A stretch of 64,000 nt of DNA, from the NCBI RefSeq assembly GCF_028686475.1, contig NZ_JAQUCA010000012.1:18084-82083 (forward strand), written 5' to 3'. Shown here one piece after another: positions 18,733 to 27,851 of this stretch; the first letter of the stretch is position 1; the number at the start of each line of letters is the position of its first letter. The stretch is from Giesbergeria sp. GTDB taxonomy: Bacteria > Pseudomonadota > Gammaproteobacteria > Burkholderiales > Burkholderiaceae_C. The notes beneath the pieces were generated by a model. That model worked only from the letters and a program-made list of their open reading frames with translations, did not search any database and had not been told where the DNA came from. Both the position numbers and the translations under genes were made by a program.

Positions 18733-20168
18733 CAGTGTGCGCGTGAAACCTCGGCATTCATGCCGGGGAGGCAGAGCGCGGAACGCACAGCGTTCCTGGC
18801 TTGGGGCCTTGCCGGTTCACGTTTTGCGCTGTTGGCCCGGTTGAAGAAGTAGCCATAGCCATCACCACGCTGAATCACGCGACAATGTTTGTGGCTGATG
18901 CCTTGCACCACGACGGATTGTCCGTCTTGGTAGCTTTGGATGTTAAAAGAACCACTGGCTCGAATCGCCACACGACCGATGTGGATGCCAGCTTTGACCC
19001 CCGAGGGCACTTCGGCGCGTACCATGTCGCCAGTGCCAAAACCATGCACCCGTTTACGGCGCATGAGGTAGCCCCTTGGAAAGCCAAATTTGTTCAGCCT
19101 TGTGCGTTGGTAACTGCCTCGGCCTGTGGCCTTGAGGGTTAAGGTGGGACATTGCCAGTTTTCGATGGCTTGTATTTTCCCGACGCAAGCAGCATCGAGT
19201 GCATGGGTTTTCGGGATACCCAGCGTACAACGGTTGAATTTGGTTTGACCACCCGAAGCCAGTTCGACCGGCAAGCCGGTGGCTTGCAGCGCATTCGCCA
19301 GCGCCCAGCGGGTAGCATTGACGGCTGCTGCATCGCGCAAGGGCTGTTTGGCCTGTGTCAGTATTTTGGCCAGACGCTTGGGGTCTTTGGCCAAAAAATC
19401 TTCAATGCTACGCGCGGCTTTTTTCTGGTTGCAGCAGGCGCAAGCCAGCGTTAAGTTAGAAGCCCGATTGCTGCCGCCCTGCGCTTTGGGGTGGATGTGT
19501 TCGATTTGCAACGGAACGTCTTGGGCATCGCAATACGCGCACTGGCGGCCCCATTTTTCCAGCAGGTACTCGCGCAGTTCGTAGCCGAATAAAGTGCCTT
19601 GCTGGTATTCGATGCCCGAGATTTTCGGGTTTTGCAGGGCTTGCATATCAAAGCGCACCAGCTCAGAGCTGATGGCTTTAAGTGGTACCCAGCGTTGGAT
19701 GCGTCGCACCCACGCCATGCAGGTATCGACCCGGTGTTGCAACGAGGGGGCCAGCCAACCTTCTTTTTGGTTGCCGCGATTGAGAAAACGCGGCGCACGG
19801 TGGCGCAACTGGTTTCTACGCCGACGGCGCATCTGGCGGCGAGCGGTTAAGGCTTCGGAAATTTGTCTGCCACGATGGATTAACTCCATCAAGTTCAGCA
19901 CCACGGCAGTAACTTGCACTTCGCCGCTTTGCTGGTCAATGATTTCAGCATCGCGCACCAAAGCCAAGCCGGTAGTTTTGCTGCCGGGGTCGAGTTTCAA
20001 ACGCAGTGGCTGAAAAGTGCAGGTATCCGCTGCACGGTCTGTGAGTCGGATGACCATCGGCACAAGGCGATGCACCCGCGCCCGACCACGCGCCAGCAGC
20101 AGCCGGGCGCGCTTTTCGGTGCAGGGCATCAATGCCTTACCTTGGGAATCCAACACAAAAACTGCCAC
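18732..20168 (-). CDS. iscB: RNA-guided nuclease IscB
   Basis: IscB is the transposon-encoded ancestor of Cas9 and cuts DNA with the help of an omega-RNA. The 478-residue protein has the N-terminal PLMP-type domain (VFVLDSQGKALMPC). RuvC I follows with Asp60 in LDPGSKTTG, an Arg-rich bridge helix (RRQMRRRRRN), RuvC II with Glu169, an HNH domain (CAYC ... IEHIHP ... CACC, Glu223-His224) and RuvC III (HALDAA, Asp325). All catalytic residues are present. The GTG at 20168 is chosen because GGAG precedes it by six bases and it yields the family N-terminus MAVFVLD; a TTG four codons earlier overlaps that ribosome site. No TnpA gene accompanies it. Confidence 0.93.
   Translation of the reverse strand: MAVFVLDSQGKALMPCTEKRARLLLARGRARVHRLVPMVIRLTDRAADTCTFQPLRLKLDPGSKTTGLALVRDAEIIDQQSGEVQVTAVVLNLMELIHRGRQISEALTARRQMRRRRRNQLRHRAPRFLNRGNQKEGWLAPSLQHRVDTCMAWVRRIQRWVPLKAISSELVRFDMQALQNPKISGIEYQQGTLFGYELREYLLEKWGRQCAYCDAQDVPLQIEHIHPKAQGGSNRASNLTLACACCNQKKAARSIEDFLAKDPKRLAKILTQAKQPLRDAAAVNATRWALANALQATGLPVELASGGQTKFNRCTLGIPKTHALDAACVGKIQAIENWQCPTLTLKATGRGSYQRTRLNKFGFPRGYLMRRKRVHGFGTGDMVRAEVPSGVKAGIHIGRVAIRASGSFNIQSYQDGQSVVVQGISHKHCRVIQRGDGYGYFFNRANSAKREPARPQARNAVRSALCLPGMNAEVSRAH
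18752..18795. repeat. Two hairpins at the right end of the IscB element
   Basis: CGGCAT/ATGCCG (18752-18765) and GAACGC/GCGTTC (18781-18795) are short perfect palindromes near the 3' end of iscB. Subterminal palindromes like these are the TnpA recognition structures of IS200/IS605-family ends. Confidence 0.55.
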
Positions 20169-20184
20169 GTATCTCTCCAAAAAA

Positions 20185-20478
20185 TCAGCTGTCTTTCCAG
20201 CTAGTCAGCCCTTACGGGCCTAGTGACGGACATCTTGCGATGTCGCTCCCCTCGGGAATGTCCACAACCGGCTCCAGCTTTTACAAGCTGCGGTTTCAAC
20301 CTTCGGGCTTTTACCTTGGCCCAGCATGATCAAAACCTTGCAGAGCAGCAAACTGAGGAAGCATTTGCTGGTGCGTCTCAACGACCTGTTGTCAACGTAG
20401 CGGGCTGGTTACCGCTTTCCCTGGTCAACTTGGCTTAAATCCTTTCGGCTTCAAGCCCCATCCTTCAGGATGGGGTAA
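20185..20478 (-). ncRNA. Omega-RNA scaffold of IscB
   Basis: The roughly 290-base stretch upstream of iscB has no gene but several stable stems on the same strand. They are CCCCATCC/GGATGGGG at the 5' end (20456-20475), GGCTT/AAGCC next to it, and GACATC-GCAA-GATGTC near the 3' end (20229-20244). A conserved structured region directly upstream of iscB is where the omega-RNA is encoded in this family. The guide is expected just 5' of the first hairpin, here about 20478-20500 read on the minus strand, which is the sequence after the argS stop. Ends are approximate. Confidence 0.75.
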
Positions 20479-20502
20479 TTGACGGCCATGCCTGTTATCC
20501 GA

Positions 20503-22212
20503 TTACATGCGCTCGGGAGCTGATACCCCCAACACGGCCAAGCCATTGGCCAGCACTTGGGCGGTGGCTGCCACCAGCGCCAGCCGGGCCAGCTTCACCG
20601 CCTCGTCTTCTACCAAGATGCGCTCGGCATCGTAATAGCTGTGGTAACTGGCGGCCAACTCGCGCAGGTAGAAGGTGACATCGTGCGGTGCGTTGCCCGC
20701 AGCGGCTGCGGTGAGCATTTCGGGGTATTTGGCCAGCAGCAGCATCAGGGCTTGGGCTTGTGGGCCTTGCAGCGCCGATAAATCGACGTTTTGCAGTGCC
20801 GCTACACCCGCCCCGCCTTGCTCTTGCCAAGCGCGCAGCACCGAGCAGATGCGCGCATGGGCATATTGCACGTAATAGACCGGGTTGTCGTTGTTTTGCG
20901 CCACAGCCAAATCGACATCGAAGGTGTATTCAGTATCGGGCTTGCGGCTGAGCAAAAAGAAGCGCACCGCGTCTTTGCTTGTCCATTCAATCAGGTCGCG
21001 CAGCGTGACATAACTGCCAGCACGCTTGCTGATTTTGACTTCCTCGCCGCCCTTGACCACACGCACCATCGTATGCAGCACATAGTCGGGGTAGCCTTGC
21101 GGAATGCCCACATCAGCCGCTTGCAAACCGGCGCGCACCCGCGCAATCGTGCCGTGGTGGTCGGTGCCTTGGATGTTGACCACTTTGGTAAAGCCACGCT
21201 TAAATTTTTGGATGTGGTAAGCCACATCGGGCACAAAGTAGGTGTAATTGCCGTCTTGCTTACGCATAACGCGGTCTTTGTCGTCGCCGTAGTCGGTGGA
21301 CTTGAGCCACAACGCGCCATCTTGCTCGTAGGTTTTGCCATTGGCAATCAGGCGCTGCACCGTGGCCTCGACATGGCCGTTGGTGTAGAGGCTCGATTCG
21401 AGGTAATACTCGTCAAAGCGCAACTGGAAGGCTTGCAAGTCTTTGTCTTGCTCGTTACGCAGGTAGGCTACGGCAAACTGGCGGATGTTGTCGTAGTCTT
21501 CCACATCGCCATTGGCGGTAAATTCGCGGTCATCGGCCTTGACGGTGGCCTTCGCCAAAAAGGCGGCTGCAATGTCTTGGATGTAATCGCCGTTGTAGAA
21601 ATTTTTGGCGGCGGGGTTTTCTGGGTCTATCGGCCAGCAGTCGTCACCGGGTTTGAAGCCTTTGGCGCGCAGTTGGGTGCTTTTGGTCAGGGTGTCGATT
21701 TGCACACCTGCATCGTTGTAATAAAACTCGCGCTGCACGCTCCAGCCTTGGCTGGCGTACAGGTTGCAAATGGCATCGCCCAAGGCGGCTTGGCGACCAT
21801 GCCCGACGTGCAGTGGGCCGGTAGGGTTGGCCGAGACAAACTCGACCAAGATTTTTTCGCCACGCGCGGGTTGGTCACCAAATTGTGGCCCTTGGGCCAA
21901 CACGGCTTGCACCACTTGCTGCTTGGCGGCGGGCAGTAGGCGGATGTTCAAAAAGCCGGGGCCAGCAATTTCAATTGCGGCCACCCAGCGCTGAAAGGCG
22001 GCCGTGGCTTCTAGCGCTGCTTTGAGTTGCTCACCCAAGGCGCGCGGGTGGAGCTTGAGCGGCTTGGCCAATTGCATGGCGGCCGTGCAGGCAAAATCGC
22101 CATGCGCCGCCACTTTGGGCGATTCAAACGCCGCCTTGGCACCAGCACCGGGGGAGAGTTGTTCTAGTTCAGCCGCTAAGGCGGCCAGCAGTTCGTGTTT
22201 GGCAGAGAGCAT
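20503..22212 (-). CDS. argS: Arginyl-tRNA synthetase
   Basis: ArgS charges tRNA-Arg. The class I enzyme is 569 residues. It has the N-terminal Add-1 domain, the HIGH motif as HVGH at residues 135-138 ([12 protein letters not shown]), the catalytic VPDVAYH and [15 protein letters not shown] segments, a KMSKS equivalent in [11 protein letters not shown], and an anticodon-binding helical domain ending in SAPERM. Its stop is followed at once by the IscB element, which separates it from the SPOR and dsbA genes that I would expect next to it. Confidence 0.96.
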   Translation of the reverse strand: MLSAKHELLAALAAELEQLSPGAGAKAAFESPKVAAHGDFACTAAMQLAKPLKLHPRALGEQLKAALEATAAFQRWVAAIEIAGPGFLNIRLLPAAKQQVVQAVLAQGPQFGDQPARGEKILVEFVSANPTGPLHVGHGRQAALGDAICNLYASQGWSVQREFYYNDAGVQIDTLTKSTQLRAKGFKPGDDCWPIDPENPAAKNFYNGDYIQDIAAAFLAKATVKADDREFTANGDVEDYDNIRQFAVAYLRNEQDKDLQAFQLRFDEYYLESSLYTNGHVEATVQRLIANGKTYEQDGALWLKSTDYGDDKDRVMRKQDGNYTYFVPDVAYHIQKFKRGFTKVVNIQGTDHHGTIARVRAGLQAADVGIPQGYPDYVLHTMVRVVKGGEEVKISKRAGSYVTLRDLIEWTSKDAVRFFLLSRKPDTEYTFDVDLAVAQNNDNPVYYVQYAHARICSVLRAWQEQGGAGVAALQNVDLSALQGPQAQALMLLLAKYPEMLTAAAAGNAPHDVTFYLRELAASYHSYYDAERILVEDEAVKLARLALVAATAQVLANGLAVLGVSAPERM

Positions 22213-22254
22213 AAGCCGATTTTACGGGGCCGCGCTGCCAGCCTGCACCGGTGC

Positions 22255-22674
22255 TTAGGGCTTGCGCCGAGGCAGCAGGGTGAAGCCATCGGCACCCGGC
22301 TTAAAGCCTAGCCGGTCTAAGTGGTCTTCGGCGGCGGAGGCAATTTGCGTGCTTAACTCTAGCCCGAGTTCATTGAGCATATTGGCCATCATGTTGCAGC
22401 GCACCACCAGCAGGCCGCGCAGTTCTTCTAGCGTGTGGCGTTCGCGCCCGTGGTCATCGGTCAGTGGCACATCGGGGTTGTGTTGGTAGCGTTGGAACAG
22501 CGGGTGGGTGCGCTCAATCAGCTGCTCTATTACCGCCTCATTGTGCGAGGATAAATCCACATCCAAAAATAAGGCCAACCGGGCAATGCGTGCGTCCACA
22601 TCGGCCAAAGAGCGCGTCATGCGCCGTGACCATTGGAACAGGGGGTCGTCTTTTTCGGGCAATCCATTGGGCAT
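22255..22674 (-). CDS. Conserved hypothetical protein
   Basis: A 140-residue cytoplasmic protein with no recognised domain. It is acidic and rich in predicted helix (SLADVDARIARLALFLDVDL, then LEELRGLLVVRCNMMANMLNELG), and ends with basic LLPRRKP. AAGGA ten bases before the ATG at 22674 supports this start over one ten codons upstream. It lies between glcB and argS on the same strand, 42 bases before argS, so it may be cotranscribed with argS. Confidence 0.65.
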   Translation of the reverse strand: MPNGLPEKDDPLFQWSRRMTRSLADVDARIARLALFLDVDLSSHNEAVIEQLIERTHPLFQRYQHNPDVPLTDDHGRERHTLEELRGLLVVRCNMMANMLNELGLELSTQIASAAEDHLDRLGFKPGADGFTLLPRRKP

Positions 22675-22768
22675 GGTAGGGCATTCCTTGCAGCGTTGCG
22701 GCACAGTGTAGTACCGCTGCCCTCGGTTGAGCGCCCAAAGCGGCGCCCAAAGGCACCGCTTTTTAGGC

Positions 22769-24982
22769 TTAGGCTGCGCGTTGCGCCGCTTTGACCTTCA
22801 AACGCCAAGCGTGCAGCAGCGGTTCGGTGTAGCCACTGGGTTGCTCTTTGCCCTTGAACACCAAATCCAGCGCGGCTTGGTAGGCCATGCTGGTCTCAAA
22901 GTGACCGGCCATCGGTTGGTACAGCGCATCACCGGCGTTTTGCTTGTCCACCTTGGCGGCCATGCGTTCAAAGGTGGCGCGCACTTGTTGCTCGGTGACG
23001 ATGCCGTGGTGCAGCCAATTGGCCACATGCTGGCTGGAGATACGCAGCGTGGCGCGGTCTTCCATCAGGCCGATGTCGTTGATGTCGGGCACTTTGGAGC
23101 AGCCCACGCCCTGGTCCACCCAGCGCACTACATAGCCCAAAATGCCTTGGATGTTGTTGTCCAGCTCTTGCTGCTTTTCAACATCGCTCCAGTTGGGGTT
23201 GCTGCTGACCGGAATGGTGAGCAGTCCGGTGAGCAGGTCGTCGCGCACGGCATCGGCGCTGGTTTTTTCCAGCTCGATTTGGATGTCGGCCACCTTGACT
23301 TGGTGGTAGTGCAGCGCGTGCAGCGTCGCGCCGGTGGGGCTGGGCACCCAAGCGGTGTTGGCACCGGCCTTGGGGTGGACGATTTTTTGTTCCAGCATGG
23401 CAGCCATCAGGTCGGGCATGGCCCACATGCCCTTGCCGATTTGCGCCTTGCCGCGCAGACCCATCGTCAGGCCGACCAGCACGTTGCTGCGCTCGTAGGC
23501 TTGAATCCAAGCGCTGGTCTTCATGTCGCCCTTGCGAATCATCGGGCCAGCCAGCATGGCCGTGTGCATTTCGTCGCCGGTGCGGTCCAGAAAGCCGGTG
23601 TTGATAAAGGCGATGCGGCTGGCAGCAGCCGCGATACAAGCCTTGAGGTTGACGCTGGTGCGGCGCTCTTCGTCCATGATGCCCAGCTTGACGGTGCTGT
23701 CGGGCAGGCCGAGCAGTTGCTCCACGCGGCTGAACAAATCGGCGGCAAATGCCACTTCGGCCGGGCCGTGCATTTTGGGCTTGACGATATACACGCTGCC
23801 CTTGCGGCTGTTGCGGATACCGTTGGCACCGTGGCCTTGCAGGTCGTGCAGGGCAATGGTGGTGGTGACCACGGCATCCATGATGCCTTCTGGGATTTCT
23901 TTCACGCTGCCATCGGCGGCGGTGTAGAGGATGGCCGGGTTGGTCATCAGATGGCCGACGTTGCGCACAAACATCAGGCTGCGGCCATGCAGGCGCACTT
24001 CGCCGCCTTGGGGTGCGCTGTAAACACGGTCGGGGTTGAGGCCGCGCGTGAGCTGCTTGCCACCCTTTTCAAACGATTCGGTCAGCGTGCCTTTGAGGAT
24101 ACCGAGCCAGTTGCTGTAACCCAGCACTTTGTCTTCGGCATCCACGGCCGCCACCGAGTCTTCTAAATCCAAAATAGTGGACAGGGCTGCTTCTAGCACC
24201 ACATCGGCCACACCGGCAGCGTCCGATTGGCCAATCGGGGTAGCACGGTTGATGATGATGTCCAAATGCAGGCCATTGTTGACCAGCAACACCGAGCTGG
24301 GGGCCGCTGCTTCACCTTGGAAGCCCGCCAGTTGGGCGGCATCTTTCAGGCCGGTGCTGCTGCCGTCTTTGAGCGTTACCAGCAATTGGCCGCCCTCGAT
24401 GCGGTAGCCAGCAGCATCTTGGTGCGAGCCAGCGGCCAGCGGCGCGGCTTGGTCTAGCACATTGCGGGCAAAGGCAATTACCTTGGCGCCGCGCACGGGG
24501 TTGTAGCCTTGGCCTTTTTCGGCACCGTCGGTCTCGGGGATGGCATCGGTGCCATACAGCGCGTCGTACAGACTGCCCCAGCGCGCGTTGGCCGCGTTGA
24601 GGGCATAACGGGCGTTGAGTACCGGCACCACCAGTTGTGGGCCAGCTTGAATCGCCAGCTCATCATCGACATTGCGGGTGCTGGCGGGGGCGGTGGCGGG
24701 TTGGGGCACCAAGTAGCCAATGGTTTCCAAGAACTGGCGGTAGGCCGCCATGTTGGTGATGGGGCCGGGGTTGGCCGTGTGCCATTTGTCCAACTCGGCT
24801 TGCAGGCGGTCGCGCTCGGCCAGCAGGGCGATGTTGCGTGGGGCCAAATCGGCCACGATGGCATCAAAACCTTGCCAAAACTTGGCGCTGTCAATGCCGG
24901 TGCCGGGCAACACTTGCTCGTCAATAAAGCGTTGCAGGCTCTGGGCCACTTGCAAGCGGTGGATGGCGGTACGTGCAGTCAT
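22769..24982 (-). CDS. glcB: Malate synthase G
   Basis: This enzyme condenses glyoxylate with acetyl-CoA to malate in the glyoxylate bypass and glycolate use. At 737 residues it is the long monomeric G isoform. Recognisable are the N-terminal [44 protein letters not shown], the active-site region [44 protein letters not shown] and [15 protein letters not shown] precedes the ATG. It is transcribed away from the DUF3149 gene. The 262 bases between them contain only a small CTGGGT/ACCCAG hairpin (25117-25131) and no other gene I can support. Confidence 0.97.
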   Translation of the reverse strand: MTARTAIHRLQVAQSLQRFIDEQVLPGTGIDSAKFWQGFDAIVADLAPRNIALLAERDRLQAELDKWHTANPGPITNMAAYRQFLETIGYLVPQPATAPASTRNVDDELAIQAGPQLVVPVLNARYALNAANARWGSLYDALYGTDAIPETDGAEKGQGYNPVRGAKVIAFARNVLDQAAPLAAGSHQDAAGYRIEGGQLLVTLKDGSSTGLKDAAQLAGFQGEAAAPSSVLLVNNGLHLDIIINRATPIGQSDAAGVADVVLEAALSTILDLEDSVAAVDAEDKVLGYSNWLGILKGTLTESFEKGGKQLTRGLNPDRVYSAPQGGEVRLHGRSLMFVRNVGHLMTNPAILYTAADGSVKEIPEGIMDAVVTTTIALHDLQGHGANGIRNSRKGSVYIVKPKMHGPAEVAFAADLFSRVEQLLGLPDSTVKLGIMDEERRTSVNLKACIAAAASRIAFINTGFLDRTGDEMHTAMLAGPMIRKGDMKTSAWIQAYERSNVLVGLTMGLRGKAQIGKGMWAMPDLMAAMLEQKIVHPKAGANTAWVPSPTGATLHALHYHQVKVADIQIELEKTSADAVRDDLLTGLLTIPVSSNPNWSDVEKQQELDNNIQGILGYVVRWVDQGVGCSKVPDINDIGLMEDRATLRISSQHVANWLHHGIVTEQQVRATFERMAAKVDKQNAGDALYQPMAGHFETSMAYQAALDLVFKGKEQPSGYTEPLLHAWRLKVKAAQRAA

Positions 24983-25244
24983 GCAGAAAACCTCAAAGGA
25001 TGAAAAGAAAAGAACGAAATGGAGCTGCCACCGACTGTATCGAATTATTTGCCCAGATAAATAGGCAAAAAATCAAGGTTTACACGCAGTGCCAAGCCCG
25101 GCGTGCAGGCAAACGACTGGGTGAGACCCAGCACCAAGGTCTGGCGCAGCAGCAGCCAAAGCGCAAAGCCTATCTTTTGCCATAGATACAGCCTGTTTTG
25201 CCCCCTACAATGGTTTTTTATTTTCAACCAGAGGGGTGCTGCTG

Positions 25245-25394
25245 ATGAAGCTACTAAATGACCTTTTTACCACGGACTATGGCCTGATGAGCATCATTGG
25301 CATTGGCATCATGGTGGTGGCCAGTGTGGCTTTTGTTTCTATACTCAAAAGCAAAATTGAAGCCGACCCCAAAGATACCGACAAGTCGCGCTAA
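25245..25394 (+). CDS. Small membrane protein, DUF3149 family
   Basis: This 49-residue protein matches the DUF3149 pattern: MKLLNDLFTTDYGLMS at the N-terminus, one membrane helix (about residues 16-34, IIGIGIMVVASVAFVSI) and a short charged tail. GAGGGG lies nine bases before the ATG. It is common as a lone gene in Burkholderiales, and its role is unknown. It is convergent with rsmE, only 12 bases from the rsmE stop. Confidence 0.85.
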   Translation: MKLLNDLFTTDYGLMSIIGIGIMVVASVAFVSILKSKIEADPKDTDKSR

Positions 25395-25406
25395 GTTCTG
25401 GCTTGT

Positions 25407-26150
25407 TTAGCACCAGCCCAGTGCCGCCAAGGCGGCCAGAGGGGCTGTTTCGGCGCGCAGCACCCGTGGCCCCAAGCTGGTGGGGATAAAGCCGTGCGCT
25501 AAGGCCAGCTGCTCTTCGGTGGCGCTTAGCCCGCCTTCGGGGCCAGACAAAAACCACACTGGCCCAGCACTGGTTGCCAGTGACGTGAGCGCTTGGCTGT
25601 CGGGGCGCAAAGACAGCACCCGCCGCTGCCCGCTGCCTTCGGTGCTGGGGTGCTGGCCCAGCCAATCGGTCAAAGTTTGGGCTGCATGGATGCGCGGCAC
25701 CCGGTTGCGTCCGCATTGCTCGCAGGCGGCCACGGCCACGGCTTGCCAGTGGGCGAGTTTTTTCTCGGCGCGTTCGCCCTTGAGTTTGAGCACACTGCGT
25801 TCGGCCAGCAGCGGCGTGATGCTGGCCGCGCCCAGTTCGGTGGCTTTTTCGACCAACCAATCCATGCGCTCGTTGGCGGTAATGCCAGCCAGCAGGTGGA
25901 TGGCACGTGGGGCTTCGCGCTCGATGGCGTGGTGGGTGTCGATGCGTACTTGTACCTCACTGCGGCCCATGCGTAGCACGGTGGCCGTAAATTCGCCGCC
26001 GCCGGGGCCTGTGCCTTCTAATCCGCCATGAAACAGGGTGATGCTGTCGCCCGGTTGCAGGCGCAACACTTGCACATGGCGCGCCGCACCAGCGGGCAGG
26101 TCAATCTCGGTGCCGGGCAACAGCGTAACCGGGCAATAAAAACGTGGCAT
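25407..26150 (-). CDS. rsmE: 16S rRNA (uracil-1498-N3)-methyltransferase RsmE
   Basis: RsmE methylates U1498 of 16S rRNA. The 247-residue protein has the PUA-like N-terminal domain (MPRFYCPVTL ... HVQVLRLQPGDSITLFHG) and the SPOUT knot (ANERMDWLVEKATELGAASITPLLAERSV, LSGPEGGLSATEEQLA, SLGPRVLRAETAPLAAL). The ATG at 26150 gives the standard start; an earlier in-frame start adds proline-rich residues overlapping the upstream gene. It lies 37 bases after the amgK-like gene. Confidence 0.95.
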   Translation of the reverse strand: MPRFYCPVTLLPGTEIDLPAGAARHVQVLRLQPGDSITLFHGGLEGTGPGGGEFTATVLRMGRSEVQVRIDTHHAIEREAPRAIHLLAGITANERMDWLVEKATELGAASITPLLAERSVLKLKGERAEKKLAHWQAVAVAACEQCGRNRVPRIHAAQTLTDWLGQHPSTEGSGQRRVLSLRPDSQALTSLATSAGPVWFLSGPEGGLSATEEQLALAHGFIPTSLGPRVLRAETAPLAALAALGWC

Positions 26151-26187
26151 GGGGGTAGTCCTGTGGCGGGCTGGCGGTGGCGTGGGC

Positions 26188-27312
26188 TTAGACGCGACCA
26201 AAGGCATAGCCTACTGGGGCTGGCGTGCCTTCAATCTGGTCTATCAGGCGGCTGAGCGGCAGCAGCTCGCGGTAGCGCTGGCTGGTGGAGCGAATGTAGT
26301 GGATAAAGCGCGGTGCATCGGCCAAGTATTTGGGTTTGCCATCGCGCAGCGTCAGGCGGGCAAAAATACCAGCCACCTTGAAGTGGCGTTGTAAGCCCAT
26401 CCACTCCACACTGCGGTAAAACTCGCCAAAATCAGCGCCCCAACCGCTGGGGCTATTGGCCCCCAGTAGTCCGGCTTTGCGCGCTTTTTCCCAGTAGCGC
26501 ACCGTGATGTCAATCACGAAACCTTCTTCCCAGCTGATAAAGGCATCGCGCAGCAAGCTGGCAATATCGTAGGTGATGGGGCCATACAGCGCATCCTGAA
26601 AATCCAGCACGCCCAATGGCCCGCCTGCCGTGGTGGGGGTCATCAGGTTTCGCATCATGAAGTCACGGTGGACAAACACGCTGGGCACCGAGAGGTTCTC
26701 GGCCACGATGTCATCAAAAGCACGCTGCAAAATGGCTTGTTGCTGCGCGTCCAGCGTCAGGGCGCGGTGTTGGGCGATGTACCACTCGGGAAACAGCGCC
26801 AGCTCGCGGCGCAATACTGCCTCGTCGTAGGGAGGCAGTACGTCGGGGCGCGAGGCCAATTGCCATTGCAGCAGGGTGTCGGTGGCTTGCTGGTAGTAAG
26901 CGTAGGCGTCTTGCGGGCGCTCGGGGGCCAGCTGTTCGATGGCGGTGTGTTGGCCCAAATCGCTCAACAGCATAAAGCCGTCGGCTTCGTTCCAGGCCAA
27001 AATCTCGGGCACGTGCAAACCGGCTTGCTGCATCAGCGCTTGCACTTGCACAAAAGGCTGGCAGTTTTCTTTATCGGGTGGCGCATCCATGACGATGCAA
27101 CTGTGGCCGCTGCGCGTGTCTAGGCGCAGGTAGCGCCGAAAGCTGGCATCGGCCGAAGCTGGGCGCAGGGTTTCGGGCAGCAACTGGTGGGGGCCAGCCA
27201 GTGCGGCCAGCCAAGTGGCACAGGCTGCCTGTCGGGCGCTGTCGGCCCAAGTGACGCTGGTGGCAGAAGGGGTAGAAAGGGCGAAGGGGGTGGGGGAGGA
27301 GGGGTGGCTCAT
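26188..27312 (-). CDS. amgK: Aminoglycoside phosphotransferase-fold sugar kinase (AmgK-like)
   Basis: The 374-residue protein belongs to the kinase family that in pseudomonads phosphorylates N-acetylmuramate and N-acetylglucosamine at C1 for peptidoglycan recycling. It shows FRRYLRLD and CIVMDAPPDKENC (nucleotide-binding lobe), the catalytic loop VFVHRDFMMRNLM and the metal-binding LDFQDALYGPITYDIASLLRDAF. In pseudomonads amgK sits beside murU, the partner uridylyltransferase gene. Here rsmE follows instead and no murU is in the window. The divergent lptD side matches a Comamonadaceae arrangement I recall. The symbol is by family only. Confidence 0.8.
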   Translation of the reverse strand: MSHPSSPTPFALSTPSATSVTWADSARQAACATWLAALAGPHQLLPETLRPASADASFRRYLRLDTRSGHSCIVMDAPPDKENCQPFVQVQALMQQAGLHVPEILAWNEADGFMLLSDLGQHTAIEQLAPERPQDAYAYYQQATDTLLQWQLASRPDVLPPYDEAVLRRELALFPEWYIAQHRALTLDAQQQAILQRAFDDIVAENLSVPSVFVHRDFMMRNLMTPTTAGGPLGVLDFQDALYGPITYDIASLLRDAFISWEEGFVIDITVRYWEKARKAGLLGANSPSGWGADFGEFYRSVEWMGLQRHFKVAGIFARLTLRDGKPKYLADAPRFIHYIRSTSQRYRELLPLSRLIDQIEGTPAPVGYAFGRV

Positions 27313-27363
27313 GGCGGGCTGGATTCTACAAACCCAGCCTGCACCATGCCGTGTTGGTACGGC

Positions 27364-27636
27364 TTAGTAGCGCTCGTCTTTGACCAGCACGCCGGTCTTA
27401 CGCAACATTACCGCATCCCAGCTTTGGCTGTCGCGGTTGTCGTTGACCAGCTTGAGCAGCTTGTCGTCTATTTTGCGTAGCTCGGCTTGTTGTGCCGGGT
27501 TGAGTTCGCCCAGACGGTCATGGATGTGGTCGCGCAGTTTGTAGAGTTGCTCGGTATCGTTGGCATCGTCGCTCCAAAAATCAATATAACCGTCGTAGCT
27601 CTTGAGGCAGCTTTCAATCGTTTTGCGTTCTGGCAT
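27364..27636 (-). CDS. Conserved hypothetical protein
   Basis: A 90-residue soluble, charged, helical protein (MPERKTIESCLKSYDGYIDF ..., RKIDDKLLKLVNDN). No domain is recognised. AAGGA lies seven bases before the ATG, and codon bias matches the neighbours, so it is probably a real gene. It is the first gene before the amgK-like gene on this strand. Confidence 0.6.
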   Translation of the reverse strand: MPERKTIESCLKSYDGYIDFWSDDANDTEQLYKLRDHIHDRLGELNPAQQAELRKIDDKLLKLVNDNRDSQSWDAVMLRKTGVLVKDERY

Positions 27637-27851
27637 GTGGGCGTTCCTTGGTAGATGGAATGGTAAAAAAGAGGCAACGGCCTGAGTTTTGCCGTTTCGG
27701 CGCAGACTCTACAACAGCTGGGCCTATTTTTGGGCATCTAGTGGTGTGCATGTGGATAATCGGCACCTACAAACCCGGCCTGTTTGGTGCGGGTAATGGG
27801 TGGTTGCTGGTTTTAACGGCACCCCTGCTGCTTTCCTCTGGATGAATTCCC

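Larger units (their letters stand above)
18735..20480 (-). mobile_element. IS200/IS605-type element carrying iscB only, inserted between argS and the SPOR gene
   Basis: The element consists of the omega-RNA region and iscB. One end is marked by the perfect hairpin CCCCATCC-TTCA-GGATGGGG (20456-20475), 28 bases beyond the argS stop. The other end is marked by hairpins at 18752-18765 and 18781-18795 within the last iscB codons. Exact borders are not determinable here, because this superfamily makes no target-site duplication. It lacks its own transposase and would need one in trans. Confidence 0.75.

Noticed and set aside
20791..21939. A 382-codon open frame on the plus strand
   Set aside because: It is antisense to argS throughout. 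The composition follows from argS codon bias and the product has no recognisable domain.
22727..24166. A 479-codon open frame on the plus strand
   Set aside because: It is antisense to malate synthase G, whose protein is unmistakable. The His/Gly/Val-rich product is typical of a shadow frame.
25177..25211. Promoter for the DUF3149 gene (TTGCCA ... TACAAT)
   Set aside because: The two boxes are 23 bases apart, too far for a sigma-70 promoter.
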